NCBI RefSeq assembly: GCF_000317025.1
Contig: NC_019689.1
Coordinates: 2,085,501 to 2,149,500 of the forward strand
Origin: Pleurocapsa sp. PCC 7327
GTDB lineage: Bacteria > Cyanobacteriota > Cyanobacteriia > Cyanobacteriales > Microcystaceae
Direction of reading: 5' to 3'
DNA: 64,000 nucleotides
The notes under the pieces were generated by a model. The model was not told where the DNA came from, did not search any database, and saw nothing but the letters and a program-made list of their open reading frames with translations. The position numbers were made by a program, and so were the translations under genes. Of the stretch, positions 27,501-35,867 are shown in pieces. Every line of letters begins with the position of its first letter. The first letter of the stretch is position 1.

Positions 27501-28610
27501 CGTCGATTGAGCGAGTACCTTCGTCCCAGCGATACCCTAGCTCGACTCGGCGGCGACGAGTTTACAATTCTTGTAGAAGATATCAAGACGGTTAAGGAGG
27601 CTGTTCTCATTGCTGAGAGAATTCTCCAGACTCTGACTTTGCCTTTCGATCTCGACGGCCAACAAGTTTTCACCAATACCAGTATTGGTATTGCCTTGAG
27701 TAACTCCGATTATCAAAGCTCGGAAGAGATCCTCCGAGATGCCGATACCGCCATGTATCGGGCTAAGGGACAGGGCAAGGGATGTTATGCTGTGTTTGAC
27801 ACGAAAATGTATCTGCTTGCCGTATCTCGCTTACAACTAGAAACCGATCTGCGACGGGCAATTAACCAGCAAGAATTTTTAGTTTTCTATCAGCCGATCG
27901 TGTCGTTAAAAAGCGGGAAAATTACGGAATTTGAAGCATTAATTCGCTGGCAGCATCCAAAGAGGGGATTAATCTTGCCTGCCGAATTTATCCCCATCGC
28001 CGAAGAAACGGGCTTAATTATTCCCATCGGTCAGTGGATGCTCAAAGAAGCTTGCCAGCAAATGCGGACTTGGCAGGAGCAATTTCCACAGCAACTACCT
28101 TTGAAAATCAATATCAATCTTTCCGGCAAACAGCTTCGAGGAACTAATTTCATCGAGCAGATCGATCGCGTTTTAGCTGAAACGGGTTTGGATGGAAGTA
28201 CTTTAAAGCTAGAGATTACCGAAAGCTTGCTGATAGAAAATGTCGAAGTTGCTACCGATTTACTCTTAGAATTAAGAAAGCGAAATATTGAGTTGTGTCT
28301 CGATGACTTTGGTACGGGCTATTCATCGTTAAGTTATTTACACCGTTTTCCCGTCAGTACCATTAAAATCGATCGCTCTTTTATAAAGCAAATAAAGCCC
28401 GAAGACGACAGCAGCGAAATTGTGCGAGCGATCGTCGCCCTGGCTGACATTTTAGGCATGAATGCGATCGCTGAAGGCATAGAAACCAAGGAACAACTCG
28501 AACAACTCAAAAAACTTGCTTGTGAAAAAGGACAAGGCTATCTCTTCTCAAAACCGCTCAGTAAAGAAGATGCAGAAGCCTTTCTTCAAAAAGGCAGGAA
28601 TCGGGAGTAG
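24591..28610 (+). CDS. Seven-PAS GGDEF-EAL c-di-GMP signalling protein
   Basis: A 1,339-residue sensor. One N-terminal membrane helix (LSLALLLLGFASFFLGYLI) is followed by seven PAS/PAC units, whose ends are marked by repeated DI[ST][DE]RK-type motifs near residues 155, 280, 417, 540, 650, 777 and 900. The GGDEF domain has an intact GGDEF at 987-991, with an RPSD inhibitory site five residues before it. The EAL domain starts at 1115, with NINLSGKQL, LEITESLL, DDFGTGYSSL near 1237 and an EGIET end. Both cyclase and phosphodiesterase motifs look intact, so the direction of control cannot be told. PAS 3 and PAS 7 are closely alike, an internal duplication. Confidence 0.93.
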   Translation: MLSQITSAPIDYLSLALLLLGFASFFLGYLISRKQLKAALTHSKKIFEQAAVGIAQIACDGRFLEVNQSLCELLGYTAEELCQLLFTDIIYPDDFESDCTWGQGLLDDKTSSLLKEKRYIRKDGAIIWCQIAISVARDKVGNPEYSIAIITDISDRKRTEAALQESQEQFRNLVETSSDWVWEVNENAVYTYASPKVRELLGYEPEEVLGKTPFDLMPEAEARRVSEIFTTFVTQQLPFQCIENTNRHKDGRLVVLETSGVPIFDADGRFRGYRGIDRDITQRKQIETERLQAEQLLRESREHLNNILNSLQDLVWSISLETNQYIYINSVAESIYGHTISEFIENPNLWLEAVHPEDRQQVETASRLVIEQGINKDLEYRIVRPNGEVRWIRDRAQPIYDCSGKPIRIDGIATDITEKKHAQQALQHSEARNRAIVDAMPDLIMRVRQDGVCLDFIPPKESEARTFLPMEKHLCEVLPPQLLRKQLQAVERAIATGELQVYEHQLEKCGKLSYEEIRISPLGEEEALIVVRDISDRKQAEIDLQEKEDRLQKIISTISDGLLVVDLDGKVRFVNPAAESLFGLSMAELLDRSFGLPCVVGNIAEICIQQKTGELITTEMRVREINWQGKTAYLVSLRDITERYKAEQALQKSEEKYRQIVETAAEGIWVLDRDGNTSFVNSQMAQMLGYTVEEMMGKNLLAFLDEEDRAIAMAHRKRHLQGIRESFDFKLRRQDGTDLWTILSSNPLFDSEGNYAGALGMITDITDRKRIEQALYESERRLEGILSSIQDVVWSASATTLKTLYMNPTAEKVFGRSASEFYNHPTLWFKIVHPEDKKQVKHYLKQLHETGSLEMEYRIVRPDGEVRWLYNRSQVIYDGSGKAIRIDATDTDITERKQAEAQLQRNAFYDPLTDLPNRALFTDRLEHALQRLKRHPESLFAVLFLDLDGFKLINDSLGHLMGDRLLQGFARRLSEYLRPSDTLARLGGDEFTILVEDIKTVKEAVLIAERILQTLTLPFDLDGQQVFTNTSIGIALSNSDYQSSEEILRDADTAMYRAKGQGKGCYAVFDTKMYLLAVSRLQLETDLRRAINQQEFLVFYQPIVSLKSGKITEFEALIRWQHPKRGLILPAEFIPIAEETGLIIPIGQWMLKEACQQMRTWQEQFPQQLPLKININLSGKQLRGTNFIEQIDRVLAETGLDGSTLKLEITESLLIENVEVATDLLLELRKRNIELCLDDFGTGYSSLSYLHRFPVSTIKIDRSFIKQIKPEDDSSEIVRAIVALADILGMNAIAEGIETKEQLEQLKKLACEKGQGYLFSKPLSKEDAEAFLQKGRNRE

Positions 28611-28743
28611 GGGAAGTGTGGGGAGTGTGGGGAGACAAGGGAGAAAACTAACCACCAACTACTAACTACTAACCGATCCCCAATCCTTTCATCAAATGAC
28701 TAATGACCCATGACAACTAACCAAACCAAAATCCTTTCATTGA

Positions 28744-30111
28744 ATGACTCAACAAGGAAAATTAGTCGAGCTTGAAATTACCGACCTCAACAGCGATGGC
28801 GATGGAGTCGGACGAATAGGCGATCGCGTCGTTTTCGTGCCAGATACCGTAACGGGCGATCGCGCTTTGGTGCGATTAGTTCGGAGCAAACGTCAATACG
28901 TCCTGGGCAAACTTTACCAACTGATTCAACCCTCTCCCCACCGCATTCGTCCTCGCTGTATCGTTGCCGATAAGTGCGGCGGATGTCAGTGGCAGCATAT
29001 CGACGATAACTACCAACGCCTTGCCAAACGCGATCGCGTCATTCGGGCACTAGAACGCATCGGCGGTTTTTCTCAACCCAATGTCGCTCCCATTCTAGTC
29101 GATGAGGCTTCTTTGGGCTATCGCAATAAAGCCACCTATCCCCTGGGCATCTCTGCAACTGGTAAAGTGCAAACGGGATACTATCGACGCAATAGCCATC
29201 AAATTGTTAACCTCAATCAATGTCCAGTACAAGATCCCCGTTTAAATCCCCTGTTGGCAGAAATTAAGCAGGACATTCAACAACGGGGTTGGTCGATTTA
29301 CGATGAAAAACGCGATCGCGGACAACTACGTCACCTGTCTCTACGCATCGGACGGCGGACGGGAGAAATATTGCTGACGTTAGTAAGTACCAATTGGGAT
29401 CTCAAAGGCATCCAAGAACAAGCGCCAATCTGGTTAAAACGCTATCCGCAGCTAGTCGGAGTCACCCTCAATCGCAATCCAGAACGCACTAACGCGATTT
29501 TTGGCAGCGAAACGCGCACCATAGCGGGAAAGCCTTACATAAGCGAAATCTTTGCCGGACTTGAGCTGCAATTACGTCCCGAAACGTTTTTTCAAGTCAA
29601 TACCGAAGTCGCAGAAGCCTTATTAAATAGGATTATTGAAAAACTCGATTTGCAGGGCAATGAAGTGTTAATCGATGCCTACTGCGGAATTGGGACATTT
29701 ACCCTACCGCTAGCACGACGAGTCAAGCAGGCGATAGGGATCGAAGTGCAACCAGTTTCTGTAGAGCAGGCACAACTGAACGCGCGACTTAACAACATTG
29801 CCAATGTCAGTTTTATGGCTGGAGCGGTAGAAACCGTCTTGCCTCAACTAGAAGCGAAACCCGATATCGTGTTGGTCGATCCTCCCCGCAAAGGTTGCGA
29901 TCGCGCTGTTATCGATGCACTACTGCAAATTCGACCCTCTCAATTAGTTTATATCAGCTGTCAGCCAGCAACTTTAGCGCGGGATCTCAAACTCCTCTGT
30001 CAAGATAGTAGCTATCGATTAATTTTTGTTCAACCCGCAGACTTCTTTCCCCAAACTGTTCACGTTGAATGTGCGGCTTTTCTTAGACACGAATCGACAA
30101 ACATGATATGA
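28744..30111 (+). CDS. rlmD: 23S rRNA (uracil-5-)-methyltransferase, RlmD/RumA type
   Basis: A 455-residue TrmA-family RNA m5U methyltransferase. An N-terminal TRAM domain (LEITDLNSDGDGVGRIGDRV) is followed by the [4Fe-4S] cysteines Cys72, Cys78, Cys81 and Cys160. The SAM site is DAYCGIGTFTLPLA, then VDPPRKGCDRAV. The nucleophile Cys406 lies in VYISCQPATLARDL. Length and cluster fit RlmD, or the related RlmCD in Gram-positives; the target uridine cannot be told from sequence alone. The gene follows an AT-rich stretch of short stutters, and its ATG is at 28744. Confidence 0.9.
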   Translation: MTQQGKLVELEITDLNSDGDGVGRIGDRVVFVPDTVTGDRALVRLVRSKRQYVLGKLYQLIQPSPHRIRPRCIVADKCGGCQWQHIDDNYQRLAKRDRVIRALERIGGFSQPNVAPILVDEASLGYRNKATYPLGISATGKVQTGYYRRNSHQIVNLNQCPVQDPRLNPLLAEIKQDIQQRGWSIYDEKRDRGQLRHLSLRIGRRTGEILLTLVSTNWDLKGIQEQAPIWLKRYPQLVGVTLNRNPERTNAIFGSETRTIAGKPYISEIFAGLELQLRPETFFQVNTEVAEALLNRIIEKLDLQGNEVLIDAYCGIGTFTLPLARRVKQAIGIEVQPVSVEQAQLNARLNNIANVSFMAGAVETVLPQLEAKPDIVLVDPPRKGCDRAVIDALLQIRPSQLVYISCQPATLARDLKLLCQDSSYRLIFVQPADFFPQTVHVECAAFLRHESTNMI

Positions 30112-30620
30112 TCGTATTAGTCTAAGGCTAAATACTAATAATCTCTTCAGTAATCTTTCTAGTCGAGGAGAGAGATAGATTAGATTTACTAATCAACCCA
30201 TTGGCAAATCATTTCACGGTAACTCTAATGATGGTTTTCTATAATATCTCAGACGGAAAAGCCAAGACCATTGAAATTTCTAAGATTAAATAGAAACCAT
30301 GAGTGAGAAAATGGAGGAACTGTATTTGCAAGCAGTTCCCGAAACCAACCCTCCCCAATTAAAGTCATTTAACTTTAAATGAAAAGGGCTTGAAAATAAT
30401 GAATGCATCGATTGCTTTCTTTGGAACCAAAAAAGAACTTAAAAACTTTAAGGAGGGGGTGAGGATCGTATAAAAGTTTGCATTTTTGCACAATTAGCCT
30501 ATGACCGATGGGAATCACACCCAGAAATCTGCTGACAATAGACAACTCATCTTGCAGTTATGTTGCGGCTACTCTTATCGCTTAACTCAGTTCATTTAAT
30601 CACAACTAGAGGTAAAGAGC
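30112..30620. other. 509-bp intergenic region with two possible tiny ORFs
   Basis: No known RNA or gene is recognised. Two very short plus-strand frames with ATG starts are seen: 30299-30382 (27 codons, MSEKMEELYLQAVPE...) and 30400-30474 (24 codons, MNASIAFFGTKKELKNF...). The second is followed by AGGAGGGGGTGAGG inside its own 3' end. The region could be the leader of the anti-sigma-type gene at 30621 or an unannotated small RNA. Evidence for either is weak. Confidence 0.3.
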
Positions 30621-31070
30621 GTGATTGCAATTTCACTGCCTGCCACTAGAGGAAGTTGGAGTACGATGAGCTTCACTTCTACCCTCTATCTTTATCCGGT
30701 TCTCGATTTGCTACTTGCCAAAATTCCTTCTCAGTTGCAGCCAGAAATCCGACTCGGACTCCAAGAAGCCCTCGTTAATGCAGCCAAGCACGGTAATAAA
30801 TTAGATCCCAGCAAAACAATCGTAGTTCAATTTGCCATTACAAAAGATGGATATTCTTGGATAATTTCTGACGAAGGCTGCGGATTTTCGCCTGATTGCG
30901 ATTGCATTTGTCAACCAACCGAACTATTGCCTTCAGAGGACTATGAAAGCGGTCGAGGTTTATGTCTTCTCCACCAAATTTTCGATCGCGTTCAATGGAA
31001 CAGAGAGGGAAGCGAACTCAGGCTTTGCAAGCAAATAAGAAGAGGAAGATTCAATCCCCTTCTTTGTTAA
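30621..31070 (+). CDS. Anti-sigma-factor-type ATP-binding protein (RsbW-like)
   Basis: A 149-residue GHKL ATPase of the RsbW/SpoIIAB kind. The N box QEALVNAAKHGNKLDP, the G1 box IISDEGCGFSPD and the G2-like GRGLCLLHQIFDRVQW are present. Such proteins phosphorylate anti-anti-sigma factors and bind a sigma factor, or act as kinase modules in partner-switching. No STAS or PP2C partner adjoins here. The GTG at 30621 is the first start; an internal ATG at 30666 (MSFTSTLYLYP) is possible. A tail of KQIRRGRFNPLLC follows the last strand. Confidence 0.8.
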   Translation: MIAISLPATRGSWSTMSFTSTLYLYPVLDLLLAKIPSQLQPEIRLGLQEALVNAAKHGNKLDPSKTIVVQFAITKDGYSWIISDEGCGFSPDCDCICQPTELLPSEDYESGRGLCLLHQIFDRVQWNREGSELRLCKQIRRGRFNPLLC

Positions 31071-31123
31071 TCAATCTAGATAATTATATATAATATCTTT
31101 CCTGCGAGCGTCTCGAACCCCGA

Positions 31124-31414
31124 CTATTGCTTGATGCTAGGGTTTCCGTGAGTCGGACAAGGAGGCGCAGAAATCGAACGATCTAACCAACCCACTGCTT
31201 GCTTCAACCGAACTAGCGCTTCTTGAGGTTGTTCTTTGAGCAGAAAGACTAAAGCGGACGACAATTGTTGCCCCGCTTGTGCTTGACGATTAGCTTTGAG
31301 ACGATGCCAGTCATTCGGCGCGATCGCCAGACGTTCTGCCAAAGCTTGAGCGAGTTCCAGAGTGCTCAACGCTTGGAGCAATTCTGTGTTTGACTGTTGA
31401 GTAGGAAGAGACAT
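31124..31414 (-). CDS. Small conserved cyanobacterial protein, 96 residues
   Basis: A helical 96-residue protein (LLQALSTLELAQALAERLAI, then LKANRQAQAGQQLSSAL and ALVRLKQAVGWLDRS) with a Pro-rich end (APPCPTHGNPSIKQ). I recall similar short proteins across cyanobacteria (possibly the family named DUF6439), but I cannot confirm this. No catalytic or binding motif is visible. It lies head-to-head with the coiled-coil gene at 31520 and ends 54 bp after the RsbW-like gene, on the opposite strand. Confidence 0.6.
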   Translation of the reverse strand: MSLPTQQSNTELLQALSTLELAQALAERLAIAPNDWHRLKANRQAQAGQQLSSALVFLLKEQPQEALVRLKQAVGWLDRSISAPPCPTHGNPSIKQ

Positions 31415-31519
31415 AAGAAGATTAGATTTTCGATTTTGGATTTGGGTAGGGGATAATTGAGAAACCTAGAGCTAACGATTTCTATCTCTAGTTTAAGTTC
31501 AAACCAGAATCGTGGAATA

Positions 31520-31921
31520 ATGTCCCCAGAAAATCCTAGCCAGCCAAACGGAAATAATGAAGAATTCGAGCAAGAACTGATGAGAGTAGAGCGTTCTTTA
31601 ATAGCCCTCAAACAGCGTTACGCTCAAGTACAACGGGATAGTCGGCATCAGGGAGAACTTCAGCAACGCGAACAACAGCTTCAGCAAGAATGGCAAAGCA
31701 TTCAGTCACCTGAATTAGAGAAAGAATTACAGCAAATTCAAGAACAACTTCAAGATTTAGAAATTTCCTTAGAGAGTGCTTTACTGTCAGATCGCCATCT
31801 TAAAGCGTTATTTTGGGAAGGAGTGCGACGTGGCTTAATGGGAGAAGTCTTCTGGCAAATCGTTCGCTTCGGAGGACTGGGAGTTATTCTGGGGTGGTTG
31901 CTTAAGTCCTGTGCCCGATAG
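31520..31921 (+). CDS. Coiled-coil protein with C-terminal membrane segment
   Basis: A 133-residue protein. Residues ~15-90 are strongly heptad-like and rich in Glu and Gln (QQREQQLQQEWQSIQSPELE, LQQIQEQLQDLEISLESAL), a clear coiled coil. The last ~30 residues (IVRFGGLGVILGWLLKS) form a tail anchor. The ATG at 31520 is preferred; the same frame is open to a TTG at 31457 but with no ribosome-binding signal. The function is unknown. Tail-anchored coiled coils often serve as membrane scaffolds. Confidence 0.65.
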   Translation: MSPENPSQPNGNNEEFEQELMRVERSLIALKQRYAQVQRDSRHQGELQQREQQLQQEWQSIQSPELEKELQQIQEQLQDLEISLESALLSDRHLKALFWEGVRRGLMGEVFWQIVRFGGLGVILGWLLKSCAR

Positions 31922-32084
31922 CAGATACGACATTACATAGAAATGGAAAATCGTCAAGAAAAAATCGGTTTGCCTATCGCCGCTTAATCGAAAGTTTACA
32001 AATCCTTGCTAAAAACCGTCATTAATTTAAATTGTTAGTAAAGTTAGTCCATTTAAGTAGCGTTTGCGTGGATTTACTGAATAA

Positions 32085-32342
32085 GACTTTTTAGGCAATG
32101 AAAACGACGATTTGGGACACAGAGGATTTTCGGGAATTTCTGGTTGGGGTTGGGTCAATCATGTTAAAGACGATCCCCATCAAACCCAGCCCAATTACAC
32201 AAATCAGTACATCGCTGCTTCCGACTGGATATTCACAGTTGGCCCCAAAGTATCGGTTCCCGAACCCACCTCTGTTTTAAGTTTATTAGCAATCGGCGCT
32301 CTGGGGGCGGGTTCTCTGAGAAAGAAGAAGCAGGATGTCTAA
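32085..32342 (+). pseudogene. PEP-CTERM protein remnant
   Basis: The frame opens just after a TAA at 32082 and has no ATG near its start. It reads GHRGFSGISGWGWVNH, then YIAASDWIFTVGPK, and ends with the PEP-CTERM sorting signal VPEPTSVLSLLAIGALGAGS (20 shown) plus basic RKKK. That signal directs exosortase processing at the cell surface. Only the last ~80 residues of such a protein remain, so I read this as a 5'-truncated relic. A strong terminator lies 68 bp downstream at 32410. Confidence 0.6.
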
Positions 32343-32409
32343 AATTTAGGAAGCTTCGCCAGCAAATTCCTTAATCCTCCAATCGATCCTACGCACTGAT
32401 TTACTATAC

Positions 32410-32440
32410 AAGGGCGGGCAATTGCTCGCCCTTATTTTTT
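32410..32440 (+). terminator. Rho-independent terminator
   Basis: AAGGGCGGGC (32410-32419), loop AATT, then GCTCGCCCTT (32424-32433) form a 10-bp stem with one G-T pair, followed by ATTTTTT. Its position is right for ending the PEP-CTERM transcript, which suggests the relic was recently a normal gene end. Confidence 0.75.
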
Positions 32441-32540
32441 AGAAACTATTTTTATCGTTCTTACTAATCAATTTAGCGGAGGATGATGAGGTCGATGGTG
32501 TAGTAATGTAAAAATACAATTATATTACAGCCAGGCTTTT

Positions 32541-33719
32541 ATGACTTCTCAATTTGCATATGATTCCGTCTCCAGCTTGCAGGAAATGCAGCGGCTGGGA
32601 GAAATTATCCGACAGTGTTTCGGCGGTTCTCCTGACGACTGGGATCGTTACCTCAATCGTATCGGCGCTGAAAATTTCCGTGTCCTCCGCCAGGGGGAGA
32701 GAGCGATCGCAGGCTTGGGGATTTATCATATGGGGCAGTGGTATGGCGGTAAAATCCTATCGATGGCGGGAATTGCCGCAGTTGGCGTACCGCCAGAAGA
32801 TCGCGGCAGGGGAATAGCCTACGAATTATTAAGCCACGCAATTCAAGAACTTTATAACCTGGGAGTTCCCATTTCCGTACTGTATCCAGCCACTCAAGTA
32901 CTCTATCGAAAAGTGGGATACGAGCAAGGCGGAAGCTTTTGTCGCTGGGAATTATCAGCTGCTAGCATTTGGCTACAAGAACGCAATCTTCCCATCTATC
33001 CCGTCAGTCCGATTAATTATACGATTTTTGAGGACATCTACAACCAACAGGCTCAGGTTAATAATGGTAACTTAGTTCGCCATCGAGCGATTTGGGAGCG
33101 AGTACTCGAACCTCCAAAAGAAGAGGTAATTTATGCTTATCTTATCGGTTCTGAGAGCGAACCCGAAGGCTACATAATTTTTACTCAGAATCGAGAGAAG
33201 CAAGAGTCAGCAATCGAGATTAGAGATTGGGCAATCCTAACAGCATCAGCCGCCAAGCGCTTGTGGACGTTTCTAGGCGACCATCGCTCCCAAATCGGCA
33301 AGATATCTTGGCGCAGTTCGCCATTTGATCCCTTCATGCTGCTTTTACCCGAACAAACAGCCAAAATCGTCGATCGCATGAATTGGATGCTGCGAATAAT
33401 TGATGTGCCTTCAGCTTTGTCAAAGCGGGGTTATCCGATGGGGTTGGAGGCTGAATTACATTTAGAAGTTCGGGATAATTTATTGGCTGCTAACAACAGC
33501 AAATTCTGTTTAAGAGTATCCGAGGGACGAGGTGAAGTCACCAAAGGCGGAAAAGGGACTTTCCAAATAGATATTCGTAGTTTAGCGTCTCTTTATACAG
33601 GTTTCTTAACTCCCCAGCAACTGCAACTTCTAGATAGACTGAAGGCGATGCAAGAAGATTTAGAGACGGCAAGGTTAATATTTTCTGGTTCTCATCCTTG
33701 GATGGCAGATTTCTTTTAG
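32541..33719 (+). CDS. Eis-like GNAT N-acetyltransferase
   Basis: A 392-residue protein of the Eis type: two GNAT domains plus a C-terminal SCP2-like fold. The acetyl-CoA loop is VGVPPEDRGRGIAYELL near residues 83-99, and VLYPATQVLYRKVGYEQGG matches the family's third motif. The C-terminal region FCLRVSEGRGEVTKGGKGTF fits the SCP2-like domain. Eis of mycobacteria acetylates amines such as aminoglycosides; the natural substrate here is unknown. The ATG at 32541 is preceded by 'acagccaggctttt' (a weak AGG). Confidence 0.85.
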   Translation: MTSQFAYDSVSSLQEMQRLGEIIRQCFGGSPDDWDRYLNRIGAENFRVLRQGERAIAGLGIYHMGQWYGGKILSMAGIAAVGVPPEDRGRGIAYELLSHAIQELYNLGVPISVLYPATQVLYRKVGYEQGGSFCRWELSAASIWLQERNLPIYPVSPINYTIFEDIYNQQAQVNNGNLVRHRAIWERVLEPPKEEVIYAYLIGSESEPEGYIIFTQNREKQESAIEIRDWAILTASAAKRLWTFLGDHRSQIGKISWRSSPFDPFMLLLPEQTAKIVDRMNWMLRIIDVPSALSKRGYPMGLEAELHLEVRDNLLAANNSKFCLRVSEGRGEVTKGGKGTFQIDIRSLASLYTGFLTPQQLQLLDRLKAMQEDLETARLIFSGSHPWMADFF

Positions 33720-33817
33720 ATTTTGATAGGGGATGAGTGCGATCGCAACTATGATTATTTGCTAGTTGAAATTTAAAAAAGTATTTAGCGAGTCAATTAA
33801 GGAGTAAGCGCGATCGC

Positions 33818-35410
33818 ATGAATTTCAATCTCAACGACTATCCCTATCCTTCCCAACGCCGCGTGATTCTAGGCAAACGCTGCGCCGCTGCAACCAGCCA
33901 ACCCCTAGCCACCCTAGCAGGGATGGAAATGTTTTTGGCGGGAGGGAATGCCGTCGATGCTGCTATTGCTATGGCGATCGCGCTTACCGTTGTCGAACCG
34001 ACTTCAAACGGTATTGGTTCCGATGCTTTTGCGATCGTTTGGGATGGGAAACTACATGGACTCAATGCTTCGGGGAAAAGTCCCCAAAATCTTCCCCTCG
34101 ATCGCTTTGCTGGAATGCCAACCATGCCGGGATTGGGATGGTTGACAGTGACAACGCCGGGTGCAGTCTCGGCGTGGCGAAGTTTGTGGGAAAAATGGAG
34201 CAAATTGCCTTTTGAACAATTATTTGCGCCTGCGATTCGCTATGCAGAAGAAGGCTTTCCCGTGTCTCCCCTCACCGCACAAGCTTGGAAACGGGCAGCA
34301 GACATCTATCTTCCTCTAACCTCGCCAGAATTTCAACCCTTCAAACAAGTCTTTTTCCCCAATAATCGCGCCCCAGAAACCGGAGAAATTTGGCACAGCC
34401 AAGCACATGCCAAAACCTTGAGAGAAATTGCAACAAGCGGCACAGAGAGTTTTTATCGCGGCAAAATTGCCGATGCGATCGCCAATTTTGCTTCAGATAC
34501 GGGAGGTTTTCTAACCACTGCCGATCTCGCCACTCACAAACTGCTTTGGGTAGATCCGATTTCCACCCAATATCGTCAGTTACAGGTATGGGAAATTCCT
34601 CCCAACTGTCAAGGAATTGCTGCTCTCATGGCGATCGCTATTTTAGAAGATTTCGATATGGCAAGCTATCCTCGCGATTCGGTAGAAAGTTTTCACAGGC
34701 AGATTGAAGCCATGAAACTTGCATTCGCGGACGTTTATCGCCACGTCGCCGATCCAGATTTTATGGAAGTTGCTGTCGAACACCTATTAGACAAAACCTA
34801 CGTCAGAGAACGCCAACAATCGATCCAACACCAAGCGATCGAATTAGCTCAACCGGGTTTGCCAAAAGGAGGAACTGTTTATTTATGTGCCAGCGATCGC
34901 GATTTGATGGTGTCCTATATTCAATCCAATTATGACGGTTTTGGCAGCGGCATTCTCGTTCCCGGTACGGGGATTTCCCTGCAAAATCGGGCCACTGGTT
35001 TTACTTTAGAGGCGGGACATCCCAATCGAGTCGCACCTGCTAAACGTCCTTTCCATACAATTATTCCTGGGTTTCTGACACAAGATGGGGCACCGCTGGG
35101 AGCCTTTGGTGTCATGGGTGCGCCGATGCAACCGCAAGGACACCTGCAAATGGTTGTTAATATGGCTGATTATCAAATGAATCCTCAAGCAGCCTTAGAT
35201 GCCCCAAGATGGCGATTTTTGGCGGGTAAGAGCGTGCTTTTGGAGAAGGGTGTACCCCATCGCATCGTTGAGGAATTGATTAAACGGGGTCACGACGTTC
35301 AAATTGCTCCTGAATTCATGTTTGGGAAAGGTCAAATGATTCTGAGACATAGAGATGCGTTAGTTGCTGCTTCCGAACCCCGTGCCGATGGATTAGCTTT
35401 GGCAAGTTAG
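33818..35410 (+). CDS. Gamma-glutamyltransferase family protein (YwrD-like)
   Basis: A 530-residue Ntn hydrolase, made as a precursor that cuts itself into two chains. The likely nucleophile is the Thr of PKGGTVYLCASDRD near residue 349, which fits the GGTVYL/ASDRD form of the YwrD subgroup. NPQAALDAPRWRF and LEKGVPHRIVEELIKRGHDV are the C-terminal signature. It probably acts on glutathione or other gamma-glutamyl compounds. No export signal is obvious, as expected for cytosolic YwrD-type proteins. The ATG at 33818 follows a HIP1 site. Confidence 0.88.
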   Translation: MNFNLNDYPYPSQRRVILGKRCAAATSQPLATLAGMEMFLAGGNAVDAAIAMAIALTVVEPTSNGIGSDAFAIVWDGKLHGLNASGKSPQNLPLDRFAGMPTMPGLGWLTVTTPGAVSAWRSLWEKWSKLPFEQLFAPAIRYAEEGFPVSPLTAQAWKRAADIYLPLTSPEFQPFKQVFFPNNRAPETGEIWHSQAHAKTLREIATSGTESFYRGKIADAIANFASDTGGFLTTADLATHKLLWVDPISTQYRQLQVWEIPPNCQGIAALMAIAILEDFDMASYPRDSVESFHRQIEAMKLAFADVYRHVADPDFMEVAVEHLLDKTYVRERQQSIQHQAIELAQPGLPKGGTVYLCASDRDLMVSYIQSNYDGFGSGILVPGTGISLQNRATGFTLEAGHPNRVAPAKRPFHTIIPGFLTQDGAPLGAFGVMGAPMQPQGHLQMVVNMADYQMNPQAALDAPRWRFLAGKSVLLEKGVPHRIVEELIKRGHDVQIAPEFMFGKGQMILRHRDALVAASEPRADGLALAS

Positions 35411-35455
35411 CGATCGCGCTTACCTCGAAAGAATAAACTAATTCTCCTACAGCTA

Positions 35456-35560
35456 AGTAGTGCGTTCGCGTAACGTGCGCGTAAGCGCATACGTCTCGCT
35501 CGCGACTAAAACGATCGTACTACTGGTTGTTAGGGTTGTTCAACCGGATTTGATATCACG
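35456..35560 (-). repeat. Dispersed repeat, family 2, copy 2
   Basis: This is the inverted partner of 23533-23655. Blocks GTAGTGCG, TGCGCGTAAGCG, CATACGTCTCGCTCGC, GTACTACTGGTTGTT and TTGTTCAACCGGATTT match in reverse order and strand. It lies 45 bp after the gamma-glutamyltransferase stop. I see no gene in the rest of the gap to 35867. Confidence 0.65.
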
Positions 35561-35867
35561 ATGCAGATTTCCTAATTCTTGCCAGTCGTACAAGCAATCA
35601 TCCAGAGATTGCTTTTTGCCGACAAAACGCTTGCTCTATTGGTCAAATTCTAGAAAGCTTAGTTTTAATTTATAAATCCCTCTCATCTCAGAGAATTCTA
35701 AAGCCACTGAGGATAAAACAGTTATCAGTAAAAAGCAACGAGATCGGTTGCCGATTGCACGAAACACCCCCTTAAAAACCTGCAATCGGATTGACTTTAA
35801 TAGATATTTACTGATGCGATCGTCAAAAAATATAATGGATAAAATCAGCTTAATGTAGTAGTTACCA

